DNA from: Megaustenia siamemsis
Taxonomy: Eukaryota; Mollusca; Gastropoda; Stylommatophora; Ariophantidae
Length of the DNA: 64,000 bases
Assembly: GCA_032433765.1 (NCBI GenBank)
Contig: JAVIAB010000046.1
Coordinates: 66,865,681 to 66,929,680, forward strand
Direction of reading: 5' to 3'
Each line of letters begins with the position of its first letter. Positions within the stretch are counted from its first letter, which is position 1. Below are positions 1 through 10,526 of this stretch, one piece after another. The translations under genes were made by a program, and so were the position numbers. The notes beneath the pieces were generated by a model. The model saw nothing but the letters and a program-made list of their open reading frames with translations. It was not told the origin of the DNA and searched no databases.

Positions 1-3000
1 GGCCAGGCCTTCCTACACCCGTGCAAGACCACAGTCTGCTCTAGCAATTTTAAGTGCTGAAGTCGGAGGCAACCAGCCAAAAGGCGCACTACAAAAATCA
101 GGATGCCACGCACTCACGCCAATGGGAAGCATGCCTATAACTGCAAATCGATATGGCACTCGCCCTGTGATGGACACTCAGGCAGGTGCAGCGCCGGGCC
201 CTCAGCCTCGAAAGGGCCCAACCTATATTACTGGATGTCCTTCTCAATCGCTCTGTGGAGTCAGGGGGCGAGAGAATAGAGTTACTGGCCAACCCAAAAT
301 AAGACCACTCAAAATAATGCACTGGAATGCTGAAGGCATCAACAGCAAAAGAGATGGGTACAGTAAAAAGATAGAATTAGAAAATATCCTGCATGAAGAA
401 CAAGTAAGCATATGCTGTTTGCAGGAAACCCATCTAAACAACGACATAGCCTTGAAGATTAGGGGATACCAGTGCTACCGATCTGACAGGAAAAACAGAC
501 AAAAGGGCGGAATACTGACTCTTGTAAGGAACAACATTAATGCATGTCAGATTGAAGTGTATATGGATGGGGCGGAATATCAAATACTGCACCTCAGGAC
601 AGGAAATACAGACTTCCATCTACTAAACTACTACTGTCCGAGTGACCGCCCACTAGCACTAGACACAATTACATTAAAAGAAAGAATAATTGTATGTGGA
701 GACTTTAACAGCCATTCACAGAGCTGGGGCTATGAAGATATGGACAAGAGAGGTGAAGAACTTGAAAATTGGCAGGATGACAATGGGCTTATACTATTAA
801 ACCAGGCAACAGATCCACCAACATTCTATTCCAGATCATGGCATACCACATCTACACCAGACCTTGCTTTCCATTCACCAGACCTGGATTGGAATATCAC
901 ACGTATTGTTGGGAAACAACTTGGAGGCAGCGACCACCGACCTGTCTTTTTAGTGGTGCAAAATGAGGCCGTCAGGGAGAGCAGCACTCTCTCCAGATGG
1001 AATTACAAAAAGGCAGACTGGAAAATGTATCAACATTACACCAGTGTACTGACTAAAGATCTAAATACAGACAGAGACATCAACAAAATAGTTGATGAAT
1101 TCAGTAGACTAATAATACAAGCTGCCAGTGAAACAATACCCAGAGGGGCACGGAAACACTACAAACCATACTGGAATAGTGAACTAGAGCAACTGCACAA
1201 TGACATGGAAACATCTCGAAAACAAGCAGAAAATAACCCCTGCCAGGAACACCACAATAACTATCAGCATGCTAAAGCCAAATTTCAATGGGCTAAACTA
1301 CAAGCCAGACGGAGAAGTTGGAAAGAGAAAACAGAGTACATGAATCTAGAACGAGACACAAGAAAAGTGTGGAAGCTTGTAAAACAGCTGAATGATGAGG
1401 GTACAGAAGGGAACACAAAAATTACACTGAAGAAGGATGGAAACATTCTAACAGGTAAACATGCAGCAAATCACTTTGCAGACTCCTTTGCAAATGACAA
1501 CAATATTGAAATTAGCCTAGAGAAACGTCAAGAGACCCGTCTAAAACAACAAAATGCAAGACAAGAAGAGACTGCACATGAAGTCATGGAAATACCCATT
1601 ACACAAAGAGAGCTAGAGCTGGCAATATCCAAATTAAAAATGAAAAAGTCACCAGGTAGTGATGGAGTGTCTAATGAAATGATTAAGAACTTGGGAACTG
1701 CAGCTAAAGCAAAACTACTGCAGATCTACAACATTTGCTGGATCACAGGTAAAGTGCCACAGGCATGGAGAGAAGCAATTATGATACCATTACTAAAGCC
1801 AGGAAAAGATGGTTCAATGACATCCAGCTATAGACCAATCAGCCTTACAAGCTGTTTGTGTAAAACAATGGAACGTATAATCAATCTCAGACTGCAGTGG
1901 TACCTGGAAAGTGAAAATCTCCTTGTCCCACAACAAGCAGGCTTTAGACAGTGTTACTCTACCGAAGATCAGGCAACCTATCTTTCCCAGGAAATTGAGG
2001 ATGCGTTTCAAGAAAAGAAACTGGTACTAGCAGCATGGATAGACCTAAAGAAAGCATTTGATAAGGTATGGAAGGAAGGGCTTTTGAAGAAACTGAGAAA
2101 TTATGGAGTAAATGGCAGGATGTACAAATGGGTCAAAGCATACCTGCATAACAGGAGAGCCAGAGTGCAACTGGATGGTCTTAAGAGTAAGAAGGTCTTA
2201 CTGCGCCAGGGCGTTCCACAGGGAGGGGTACTATCTCCAACACTTTTTCTGATCTACATCAATGACCTAGTTACTGAACTACCACATGGTATCAAAGTGG
2301 CAATGTATGCAGATGACTTGGTAATGTGGTGCACAGAGGAGTATGCAACAGTGGCCTCCAAATTGTTACAAAGAGCTATGAATGCACTGAATTCATGGAC
2401 AAATAGATGGTGTATCAGCATCAATACAGACAAATGCAGTACTACACTTTTCACTCTTTCCCCAAAACAAAAAGCAGGAGCCATCTATATAAACAATGAG
2501 CCTGTGAAAGAAGACATACAGGCTACGTATCTCGGAGTTACATTTGATAACAAACTATCTTGGAAACAGCAGATAAATAAGGCAACCCAAAAAGCAAGGA
2601 GAAAATTGGCTATTCTAAGAAAGCTGTGTGGAACTACGTGGGGTGCGAGTGGGAAAATACTCAGTAAAGTTTACCAACAGAGTATACGCCCACATTTAGA
2701 ATATGGATCATCTGCATGGTGTTCAGCATCAAACACCACACTTCAAGAACTGGATAAAGTACAAAACCAGGCACTTAGGGTCATCACAGGAGCAATGAAA
2801 TCAACACCAATATTAGAGATGGAGAAATTGTGGAGGATACCAGCACTGAGAGAACGGAGGGACACAAAGGTGCTGATACAGGCAGAAAAATTTGCTTGCA
2901 TGCCGAGACATCCAATGAAGGACCGATTCCAAAATCTTGCATTGGGACGACTTAAGAGAAGCAGTTTTATCCACCAAGCCAAGCGTATTAGTAGACAAAC

Positions 3001-3994
3001 ACCAGACATGCCAAGAGCTGTTAACTCCCTACTGCCCATACCAGAACAGACTCCCTGGACAGAGGAATCTGGATTATCAGTTCAAATACGGACAGAAGTG
3101 AAAGGAATAGTTGATAAAGAGGAACAGAATAGTCTACAGCGAAAAACAATAACTCTCAGTTTCCTGGATGAAGAATACCCACAAGACCTATGGATTCGTG
3201 TGTATACAGATGGATCAGCACAGAATGCAGTAAAAAATGGGGGAGCAGGTGCATATATAGAATACCCAAATAACACTAGGGATATGAATAAAATAGCAAC
3301 AGGGAAATATTGTCACAATTATGATGCAGAAATACAAGCAATAAAGTTAGCAATAGAAAAACTGCTGAACATTAATCTTAGCCCGCAGCCTGTAGTGTTT
3401 TTGACAGATGCAAGATCAGTACTCCAGGCACTACAATCCAGAAAATTACCACATCTGCAGACCTTATTGACTGAACTCTGCAAGCACCACAGGGTTGCCC
3501 TGCAGTGGATCCCATCTCACTGTGGAATACCAGGAAATGAGAAAGCAGATCAGTTGGCAAAGGAAGGTTCAACAGGCACACAACTAGATACACCTGTTAC
3601 ATACCATCATAAGAAACAGATAATCAAATCAATCAGAGGACCACAAGCCCCAAATCAGGATGCCTTTTATAATATGAATAGATATGAACAAGTTATCATT
3701 ATACGTCTCAGAACAGGACACAATCGACTCCATAGTCACATGTATACAAAATTCAAGATCGGCACCTCAACTACTTGTACATGTGGACAGGCGCCCCAGA
3801 CTGCTGAACACATACTTCAAGACTGCACTGAATATAGTAGACTGAGGAAAATCCATTGGCCCATAGATACAACACTACAGACAAAACTATATGGGCCACT
3901 GCAAGAATTACAAAAGACAGTAACATTTATACAGGAAACGACATTGCAGATATAGACAATGCTTCAGGCGAACGAAAGATAGATAGATAGATAG
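1..3994 (+). mobile_element. Non-LTR retrotransposon (I/Jockey supergroup), 5' end outside window
   Basis: The element is defined by its intact endonuclease-RT-RNase H ORF (122-3955) followed by a very short 3' tail. Four and a half copies of GATA at about 3977-3994 directly after the stop look like the simple-repeat tail used instead of poly(A) by I-type elements. A retroviral-like RNase H downstream of the RT is characteristic of the I supergroup (I, Nimb, R1, LOA, Tad). The clade needs a tree. The 5' part, where an ORF1 would lie, is cut by the window start. The frame of the big ORF is open back to base 2, so the true ORF2 start may lie outside. Confidence 0.85.
122..3955 (+). CDS. Retrotransposon ORF2: APE endonuclease, reverse transcriptase, RNase H
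   Basis: This 1277-codon uninterrupted frame encodes the enzyme for target-primed reverse transcription. Domains in order: an apurinic-like endonuclease at about residues 62-285, with HWNAEG near 67, the QETH motif, GDFNSH near 194 and GGSDHRPV near 270; a reverse transcriptase at about 490-800, with PGSDGVSNEMIKN near 510, VPQGGVLSPT near 698 and the catalytic YADD at 729-732; an RNase H at about 1026-1155, with YTDGS (Asp about 1030), DAE, TDARS and WIPSHCGIPGNEKAD; and a C-terminal CTCG...H...C zinc-knuckle near 1218-1236. All catalytic motifs look intact, so this copy is young or recently active. The first ATG (122) is used here, but the frame is open upstream to base 2 and residues 1-60 show no recognisable domain. 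The start is therefore uncertain. Confidence 0.9.
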   Translation: MGSMPITANRYGTRPVMDTQAGAAPGPQPRKGPTYITGCPSQSLCGVRGRENRVTGQPKIRPLKIMHWNAEGINSKRDGYSKKIELENILHEEQVSICCLQETHLNNDIALKIRGYQCYRSDRKNRQKGGILTLVRNNINACQIEVYMDGAEYQILHLRTGNTDFHLLNYYCPSDRPLALDTITLKERIIVCGDFNSHSQSWGYEDMDKRGEELENWQDDNGLILLNQATDPPTFYSRSWHTTSTPDLAFHSPDLDWNITRIVGKQLGGSDHRPVFLVVQNEAVRESSTLSRWNYKKADWKMYQHYTSVLTKDLNTDRDINKIVDEFSRLIIQAASETIPRGARKHYKPYWNSELEQLHNDMETSRKQAENNPCQEHHNNYQHAKAKFQWAKLQARRRSWKEKTEYMNLERDTRKVWKLVKQLNDEGTEGNTKITLKKDGNILTGKHAANHFADSFANDNNIEISLEKRQETRLKQQNARQEETAHEVMEIPITQRELELAISKLKMKKSPGSDGVSNEMIKNLGTAAKAKLLQIYNICWITGKVPQAWREAIMIPLLKPGKDGSMTSSYRPISLTSCLCKTMERIINLRLQWYLESENLLVPQQAGFRQCYSTEDQATYLSQEIEDAFQEKKLVLAAWIDLKKAFDKVWKEGLLKKLRNYGVNGRMYKWVKAYLHNRRARVQLDGLKSKKVLLRQGVPQGGVLSPTLFLIYINDLVTELPHGIKVAMYADDLVMWCTEEYATVASKLLQRAMNALNSWTNRWCISINTDKCSTTLFTLSPKQKAGAIYINNEPVKEDIQATYLGVTFDNKLSWKQQINKATQKARRKLAILRKLCGTTWGASGKILSKVYQQSIRPHLEYGSSAWCSASNTTLQELDKVQNQALRVITGAMKSTPILEMEKLWRIPALRERRDTKVLIQAEKFACMPRHPMKDRFQNLALGRLKRSSFIHQAKRISRQTPDMPRAVNSLLPIPEQTPWTEESGLSVQIRTEVKGIVDKEEQNSLQRKTITLSFLDEEYPQDLWIRVYTDGSAQNAVKNGGAGAYIEYPNNTRDMNKIATGKYCHNYDAEIQAIKLAIEKLLNINLSPQPVVFLTDARSVLQALQSRKLPHLQTLLTELCKHHRVALQWIPSHCGIPGNEKADQLAKEGSTGTQLDTPVTYHHKKQIIKSIRGPQAPNQDAFYNMNRYEQVIIIRLRTGHNRLHSHMYTKFKIGTSTTCTCGQAPQTAEHILQDCTEYSRLRKIHWPIDTTLQTKLYGPLQELQKTVTFIQETTLQI

Positions 3995-4156
3995 CCCAAT
4001 CTGAGAGACAAATAACGGGGGACATTGACATTGTGTCAGCCCAATCTGAGAGACAAACAGCGGGCCACCTTGACATTGTCAACCTCCACAAAATATCCAT
4101 CGATTTCTCCATTTCTTACGTTCACAAGTTAATAGTTTACTTTTATATGTCAGCCT
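3995..4156. other. Spacer after the retrotransposon
   Basis: A block beginning CCCAATCTGAGAGACAAA occurs twice here (about 3995 and 4042), each followed by a related GACATTG/CTTGACATTG segment. This makes an imperfect two-copy direct repeat. The rest is unique AT-rich DNA leading into the 21-bp array. No gene is seen. Confidence 0.5.
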
Positions 4157-5832
4157 GATAAAACACAATTTGTCTCTCATAAAACACAATTTGTCTCTCA
4201 TAAAACACAATTTGTCAGTCTCATAAAACACAACTTTTCTCTCATAAAACACAATTTGTCTCTCATAAAACACAATTTGTCAGTCTCATAAAACACAACT
4301 TTTCTCTCATAAAGCACAATTTGTCTCTCATAAAATAAAATAAGTCTCTCATAAAACACAATGTATCTCTCATAAAACGCATTGTGTGTCTTATGAAACA
4401 TAATTTGTCTCTCATAATACACAATAAGTCTCTCATAAAACACAATTTGTCTCTCATAAAACACAATTTGTCTCTCATAAAACACAATTTGTCTCTCATA
4501 AAACACAATTTGTCTCTCATAAAACACAATTTGTCTCTCATAAAACACAATTTGTCTCCCATAAAACACAATAAGTCTCCCATAAAACACAATAAGTCTC
4601 CCATAAAACACAATTTGTCTCTCATAAAACACAATTTGTCTCTCATAAAACACAATTTGTCTCCCATAAAACACAATAAGTCTCCCATAAAACACAATAA
4701 GTCTCCCATAAAACACAATTTGTCTCTCATAAAACACAATTTGTCTCCCATAAAACACAATTTGTCTCCCATAAAACACAATAAGTCTCTCATAAAACAC
4801 AATTTGTCTCCCATAAAACGCAATAAGTCTCTCATAAAACACAATAAGTCTCTCATAAAACACAATTTGTCTCCCATAAAACACAATAAGTCTCCCATAA
4901 AACACAATAAGTCTCTCATAAAACACAATTTGTCTCCCATAAAACGCAATAAGTCTCTCATAAAACGCAATAAGTCTCTCATAAAACACAATTTGTCTCT
5001 CATAAAACACAATTTGTCTCCCATAAAACGCAATAAGTCTCTCATAAAACGCAATAAGTCTCTCATAAAACACAATAAGTCTCTCATAAAACACAATTTG
5101 TCTCCCATAAAACGCAATAAGTCTCTCATAAAACACAATTTGTCTCTCATAAAACACAATTTGTCTCCCATAAAACGCAATAAGTCTCTCATAAAACACA
5201 ATAAGTCTCTCATAAAACACAATTTGTCTCTTATAAAACACAATAAGTCTCTCATAAAACACAATTTGTCTCTCATAAAACACAATAAGTCTCTCATAAA
5301 ACACAATTTGTCTCTCATAAAACACAATAAGTCTCCCATAAAACACAATAAGTCTCTCATAAAACACAATTTGTCTCCCGTAAAACACAATAAGTCTCCC
5401 ATAAAACACAATAAGTCTCTCATAAAACACAATTTGTCTCCCATAAAACGCAATAAGTCTCTCATAAAACGCAATAAGTCTCTCATAAAACACAATTTGT
5501 CTCTCATAAAACACAATTTGTCTCTCATAAAACGCAATAAGTCTCTCATAAAACGCAATAAGTCTCTCATAAAACACAATTTGTCTCTCATAAAACACAA
5601 TTTGTCTCCCATAAAACACAATTTGTCTCCCATAAAACGCAATAAGTCTCTCATAAAACGCAATAAGTCTCTCATAAAACACAATTTGTCTCTCATAAAA
5701 CACAATTTGTCTCTCATAAAACACAATAAGTCTCTCATAAAACACAATTTGTCTCTCATAAAACACAATTTGTCTCTCATAAAACACAATTTGTCTCTCA
5801 TAAAACACAATTTGTCTCCCATAAAACGCAAC
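4157..5832. repeat. 21-bp minisatellite, about 80 copies
   Basis: Tandem units of 21 bp with core CATAAAACACAATTTGTCTC. Recurrent variants are CAATAAGTC and AAACGC, shuffled along the array. Because 21 is a multiple of three and the unit lacks stops in several frames, it produces frames of more than 480 codons on both strands. These have no start context, no composition change and no domain, and are not genes. Confidence 0.95.
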
Positions 5833-5976
5833 TGATAGCATCATGAAAACTCGACCAGAAACATGTCGACGGTCAAGCCAAGCAGTGGGTCATAAATCCA
5901 AAACCTGGATCTACCACAGGTCGAGAGTATGACGTCACAGTCAACAACTTGTGCTCACGTCACAGCGACTGTATCG

Positions 5977-6444
5977 CTTGTAAACACTTTCTCCGTTTAC
6001 TCACTTCATGTTACCATCCTTGTAAACACTTTCTCCGTTTACTCACTTCATGTTACCATCCTTGTAAACACTTTCTCCGTTTACTCACTTCATGTTACCA
6101 TCCTTGTAAACACTTTCTCCGTTTACTCACTTCATGTTACCATCCTTGTAAACACTTTCCCCGTGTACTCACTTCATGATACCATCCTTGTAAACACTTT
6201 CTCCGTTTACTCACTTCATGTTACCATCCTTGTAAACACTTTCTCCGTTTACTCACTTCATGATACCATCCTTGTAAACACTTTCTCCGTTTACTCACTT
6301 CATGTTACCATCCTTGTAAACACTTTCTCCGTTTACTCACTTCATGTTACCATCCTTGTAAACACTTTCTCCGTTTACTCTCTTCATGTTACCATCCTTG
6401 TAAACACTTTCTCCGTTTACTCTCTTCATGATACCATCCTTGTA
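5977..6444. repeat. 42-bp minisatellite, about 11 copies
   Basis: Units of 42 bp containing CTTGTAAACACTTTCTCCG and TTCATGTTACCATC. A TTCATGATACC variant recurs in some copies, and the last two copies share CTCTTCATG. Open frames through it are unit-length artefacts. Confidence 0.95.
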
Positions 6445-6674
6445 CAATCATCTTGTTCCGTGCAAAACAATGGCTGTATTACACGTTCAGGGTTAGCAGA
6501 TGTCCGGATTTTGCTGGATGTTTCCTCCTTTTTAAGTGCGTGTTCCCTGTCTCCGATCAGACATTGACTACCACGTCAACGTCTTCGCTCTCTTTGTGAA
6601 GCCGTCCACCTTCGTCGGATCAAAGGTCCACGTCTATGATTTGTGCACCCAGACTCAGTTCATCCTCATGTCCA
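6445..6674. other. Unique spacer between arrays
   Basis: About 230 bp of non-repetitive DNA. I see no exon, RNA gene or transposon end in it. Confidence 0.4.
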
Positions 6675-7128
6675 TATAAAATCATCTTATTTCAAATAAG
6701 TCATCGTTCGCGTTGTTCGTTTCATCCTTGAACCCCTATAAAATCATCTTATTTCAAATAAGTCATCGTTCGCGTTGTTCGTTTCATCCTTGAACCCCTA
6801 TAAAATCATCTTATTTCAAATAAGTCATTGTCCGTGTTGTTCGTTTCATCCTTGAACCCCTATAAAATCATCTTATTTCAAATAAGTCATCGTCCGTGTT
6901 GTTCGTTTCATCCTTGAACCCCTATAAAATCATCTTATTTCAAATAAGTCATCGTCCGTATTGTTCGTTTCATCCTTGAACCCCTATAAAATCATCTTAT
7001 TTCAAATAAGTCATCGTCCGTATTGTTCGTTTCATCCTTGAACCCCTATTAAATCATCTTATTTCAAATAAGTCATCGTCCGTATTGTTCGTTTCATCCT
7101 TGAACCCCTATAAAATCATCTTATTTCA
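6675..7128. repeat. 62-bp minisatellite with an internal palindrome, about 7 copies
   Basis: Units of 62 bp start TATAAAATCATC and each holds the perfect inverted repeat CTTATTTCAAATAAG, followed by GTCATCGTYCG and TTCGTTTCATCC. Copies differ mostly at the GTTCGCG/GTCCGTG/GTCCGTA positions. The array ends about 190 bp before the signal-peptide exon, so it lies in the 5' flank of the host gene. Confidence 0.95.
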
Positions 7129-7214
7129 TGTAAAACACCATCACTGGTAGCACAACCACACTCACCTACTCTCTAATTACCTCACAAACGCTTCCTGTTA
7201 TCTCTGGTATGCTG

Positions 7215-7258
7215 ACACACACACACACACACACACATACACACACAAACACATACAC
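7215..7258. repeat. (CA)n microsatellite
   Basis: An interrupted CA run just upstream of the first coding exon. A second CA-rich run lies at about 7461-7502, inside intron 1. Confidence 0.8.
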
Positions 7259-7319
7259 GCGTGTTTGTTATCAGTTCCCACTATCACAGATGCCTGTGTG
7301 TCAGCAGTAACCAAGTAAC

Positions 7320-7420
7320 ATGACACACTACACGCTCGTGCTGTTGCTGGTCGGTGTGTCACTGCCTGTTGTTGCTGCACAGCGCTCCCAAGTATGTCAT
7401 GACGTCCTCTCATTGTGCAG
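7320..7420 (+). CDS. Host gene exon 1: signal peptide and first cysteines
   Basis: The ATG at 7320 opens a frame whose first 20 residues are a textbook secretory signal peptide: a short polar start, a Leu/Val-rich core and a small-residue end (VAA), with cleavage likely before QRSQ. The mature start carries VCHDVLSLC. Coding stops at 7420 with a 2-nt overhang (AG), directly before a good donor, GTATGT, at 7421. The next exon (13129) begins G TTA TAC, restoring AGG (Arg). The frame read through the donor continues for 40 codons into CA repeats and is not coding. Exon order, phase and cysteine content tie it to the exons at 13129, 20868, 27215, 49683 and 53948. Function is unknown; the product is secreted or on the cell surface. 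Confidence 0.65.
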
Positions 7421-7784
7421 GTATGTGACTTGTGACATCATACACATAATTGTACGCATTCACCCACACACACACACACACATAAGCAAGACACACACAC
7501 ATCACAGTAATTGCAAACACTTCACACGGAGACTGCAATAGAAGGCAACAACCACTTGCCCCATAGTTGCCCGACTCTAGCGATTGTTTCCGCCCTTTAG
7601 CGATTGGTCGCAGCTGACGATTATGCCCAGACCGCTCTGGCAAGTGGCAGGCGCGATAACCACTCAACAACGGATCAGGCATCAATGGACACAACCCCGC
7701 GGTAGATACTCGCTAGGGAGGCGCGATATTAACAAGATGTTAACGACAACAAGAAATAGAACATTAACAGCACAGGCACTCAAT
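7421..7784 (+). other. Start of intron 1, no gene seen
   Basis: The donor GTATGT at 7421 is followed by CA repeats and about 250 bp of mixed sequence. This contains a small direct repeat, TAGCGATTG, at about 7579 and 7599, and leads into the retrotransposon fragment. Confidence 0.5.
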
Positions 7785-8456
7785 ACAACATGGAAATCAA
7801 CAAGACAGAAGTCATGAATGTCGCCAAAAATAAACAGAACATCATCATAACTATACACGGCCGACAACTTACAAAAAAAAGTAGAGGAATTCAAATACCT
7901 AGGAAGTCTAATGACAAACGATAATTCACAAACAGCAGAGATAGAATCAAGATGCAACAAAGCTTGTCAAATCATTGGACAGTTATCACCACTATTGTCC
8001 AACAAGGAAATAACTCTGGAGGCAAAACGAGCACTATACAATACAATCTTCATCCCAACGTTGTGCTACCAATGCCACACCTGGACCCTAGATGCAAGAA
8101 CAATAAGAAAAATAACCTCTACAGAGATGAAATGTGTTAGACGAATGACAGGAAACAGTCTGAGAGATAATATCAGAAATGAAGAACTGAGAAAAAAGCT
8201 AGGAATAATCACTGCCATAGAATGTACAAAGAAACAACAGATACAATGGTTTGGCCACGTGACAAGGCAGAAAGATCAAAACACAACAAGCCTTCAACAA
8301 AGGTTACGAGAACACCAGACCCAAGAGCTGACCACGAAAAAGATGGATGGATGGAATATTAGAAGCACTAGGAAACTAACATCTGCAGAGGTCATTACAG
8401 AAGCAAACGACTTCAAATTATATCTCCCCTCGACGCTGGAAGGTAAATGATGAAGG
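7785..8456 (+). pseudogene. RTE-like non-LTR retrotransposon, 3' RT fragment
   Basis: The frame 7911-8450 reads as the C-terminal part of an RTE-type reverse transcriptase. It has YLGSLM, NKACQIIGQL, LYNTIFIPTL, a CHTWTLD stretch, MKCVRRMTG and the typical QQIQWFGHVTR segment. Upstream coding at about 7785-7860 (MEINKTEVMNVAKNKQ) is in another frame, separated by an A-run indel near 7875, so the copy is broken. The 3' end CCCCTCGACGCTGGA followed by GGTAAATGATGAAGGA is shared with copies at 13525-13815 and 55428-55473. All three belong to one family. Confidence 0.75.
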
Positions 8457-9345
8457 ACAACAAGATGGTATTAGGGCAACAAGATAGTGTTAGGGCAACA
8501 AGATGGTGTTAGGGCAACAAGATGGTGTTAGGACAACAAGATGGAGTTATGACAGCAAGGTGATGTTAGGACAACAAGATGATGTTAGGACAACAAGATG
8601 GAGTTATGACAGCAAGATGATGTTAGGACAACAAGATGATGTTAGGACAACAAGATGGAGTTATGACAGCAAGATGATGTTAGGACAACAAGATGATGTT
8701 AGGACAACAAGATGATGTTAGAACAACAAGATGATGTTAGGACAACAAGATGATGTTAGGACAACAAGATGGAGTTATGACAGCAAGATGATGTTAGGAC
8801 AACAAGATGATGTTAGGACAACAAGATGATGTTAGAACAACAAGATGATGTTAGGACAACAAGATGGAGTTATGACAGCAAGATGATGTTAGGACAGCAA
8901 GATGATGTTAGGACAACAAGATGGAGTTATGACAGCAAGATGATGTTAGGACAACAAGATGATGATAGGACAACAAGATGGAGTTATGACAGCAAGATGA
9001 TGTTAGGACAACAAGATGGAGTTATGACAGCAAGATGATGTTAGGACAACAAGATGATGATAGGACAACAAGATGGAGTTATGGCAGCAAGATGATGTTA
9101 GGACAACAAGATGGAGTTATGACAGCAAGATGATGTTAGGACAACAAGATGATGTTAGGACAACAAGATGATGTTAGAACAACAAGATGATGTTAGGACA
9201 GCAAGATGATGTTAGGACAACAAGATGATGATAGGACAACAAGATGGAGTTATGACAGCAAGATGATGTTAGGACAGCAAGATGATGTTAGAACAGCAAG
9301 ATGATGTTAGAACAACAAGATGATGTTAGAAGAACAAAATGGAGG
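8457..9345. repeat. 18-bp minisatellite with higher-order structure
   Basis: Units of 18 bp, GTTAGGACAACAAGATGA, alternate with a GGAGTTATGACAGCAAGAT variant, so that a 3-unit (about 54 bp) pattern recurs. About 49 units. It starts immediately at the 3' end of the RTE fragment, whose terminal sequence GATGAAGGACAACAAGATGG resembles the unit. The array may have grown from that tail. Confidence 0.9.
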
Positions 9346-9467
9346 TCTAGAAAAGCTGTAAATAGCAACACAAGATGAACCAGAGAAACAGAAGAAAACA
9401 AAGTGGACATAAACACTGACTCACATTGACACAAATATATCTTCTTATTTACTCGCCATTCTTCTTA

Positions 9468-10515
9468 ATTACATAGATATATACTTCGTCTTTACACAGA
9501 TATATACTTCGTCTTAAAACAGATATATACGTCGTCTTTACACAGATATATACTTCGTCTTTACACAGATATATACTTCGTCTTAAAACAGATATATACG
9601 TCGTCTTTACACAGATATATACTTCGTCTTTACACAGATATATACTTCGTCTTTACACAGATATATACTTCGTATTTACACAGATATATACTTCGTCTTT
9701 ACACAGATATTTACTTCGTCTTTACACAGATATATACTTCGTCTTTACACAGATATATACGTCGTCTTTACACAGATATATACTTAGTCTTTACACAGAT
9801 ATATACTTCGTCTTTACACAGATATATACTTCGTCTTTACACAGATATATACGTCGTCTTTACACAGATATATACTTAGTCTTTACACAGATATATACTT
9901 CGTCTTAAAACAGATATATACGTCGTCTTTACACAGATATATACTTCGTCTTTACACATATATATATAATTGATATTTACACAGATATATACTTCGTCTT
10001 TACACATATATATATAATTGATATTTACACAGATATATACTTCGTCTTTACACACATATATACGTCGTCTTTACACAGATATATAATTGATATTTACACA
10101 GATATATACTTCGTCTTTACACAGATATATACTTCGTCTTTACGCAGATATATAATTGATATTTACACACATATATAATTGATATTTACACAGATATATC
10201 ATTGTTATTTACACAGATATAGCATTGTTATTTAAGCAGATAAATAATTGATATTTACACAGATATATCATTGTTATTTACGCAGATATATAATTGATAT
10301 TTACACAGATACATCATTATTATTTACATAGATATATCATTGTTATTTACGCAGATATGTAATTGATATTTACACAGATATATCATTATTATTTACATAG
10401 ATATATCATTGTTATTTACACAGATATATCATTGTTATTTACGCAGATATATCATTGTTATTTACGCAGATATATCATTGTTATTTACGCAGATATATCA
10501 TTGTTATTTACGCAA
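9468..10515. repeat. 23-bp minisatellite, about 45 copies
   Basis: Units of 23 bp with core ACAGATATATACTTCGTCTT. Towards 10.1-10.5 kb the unit changes to ACAGATATATCATTGTTATT, showing a diverged second half. Confidence 0.9.
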
Positions 10516-10526
10516 TGTAATATTAC

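Noticed and set aside
4198..5844. Very long open frames on both strands in the 21-bp array (more than 480 codons)
   Set aside because: Unit length is a multiple of three and lacks stops; identical peptides in several frames and no gene structure.
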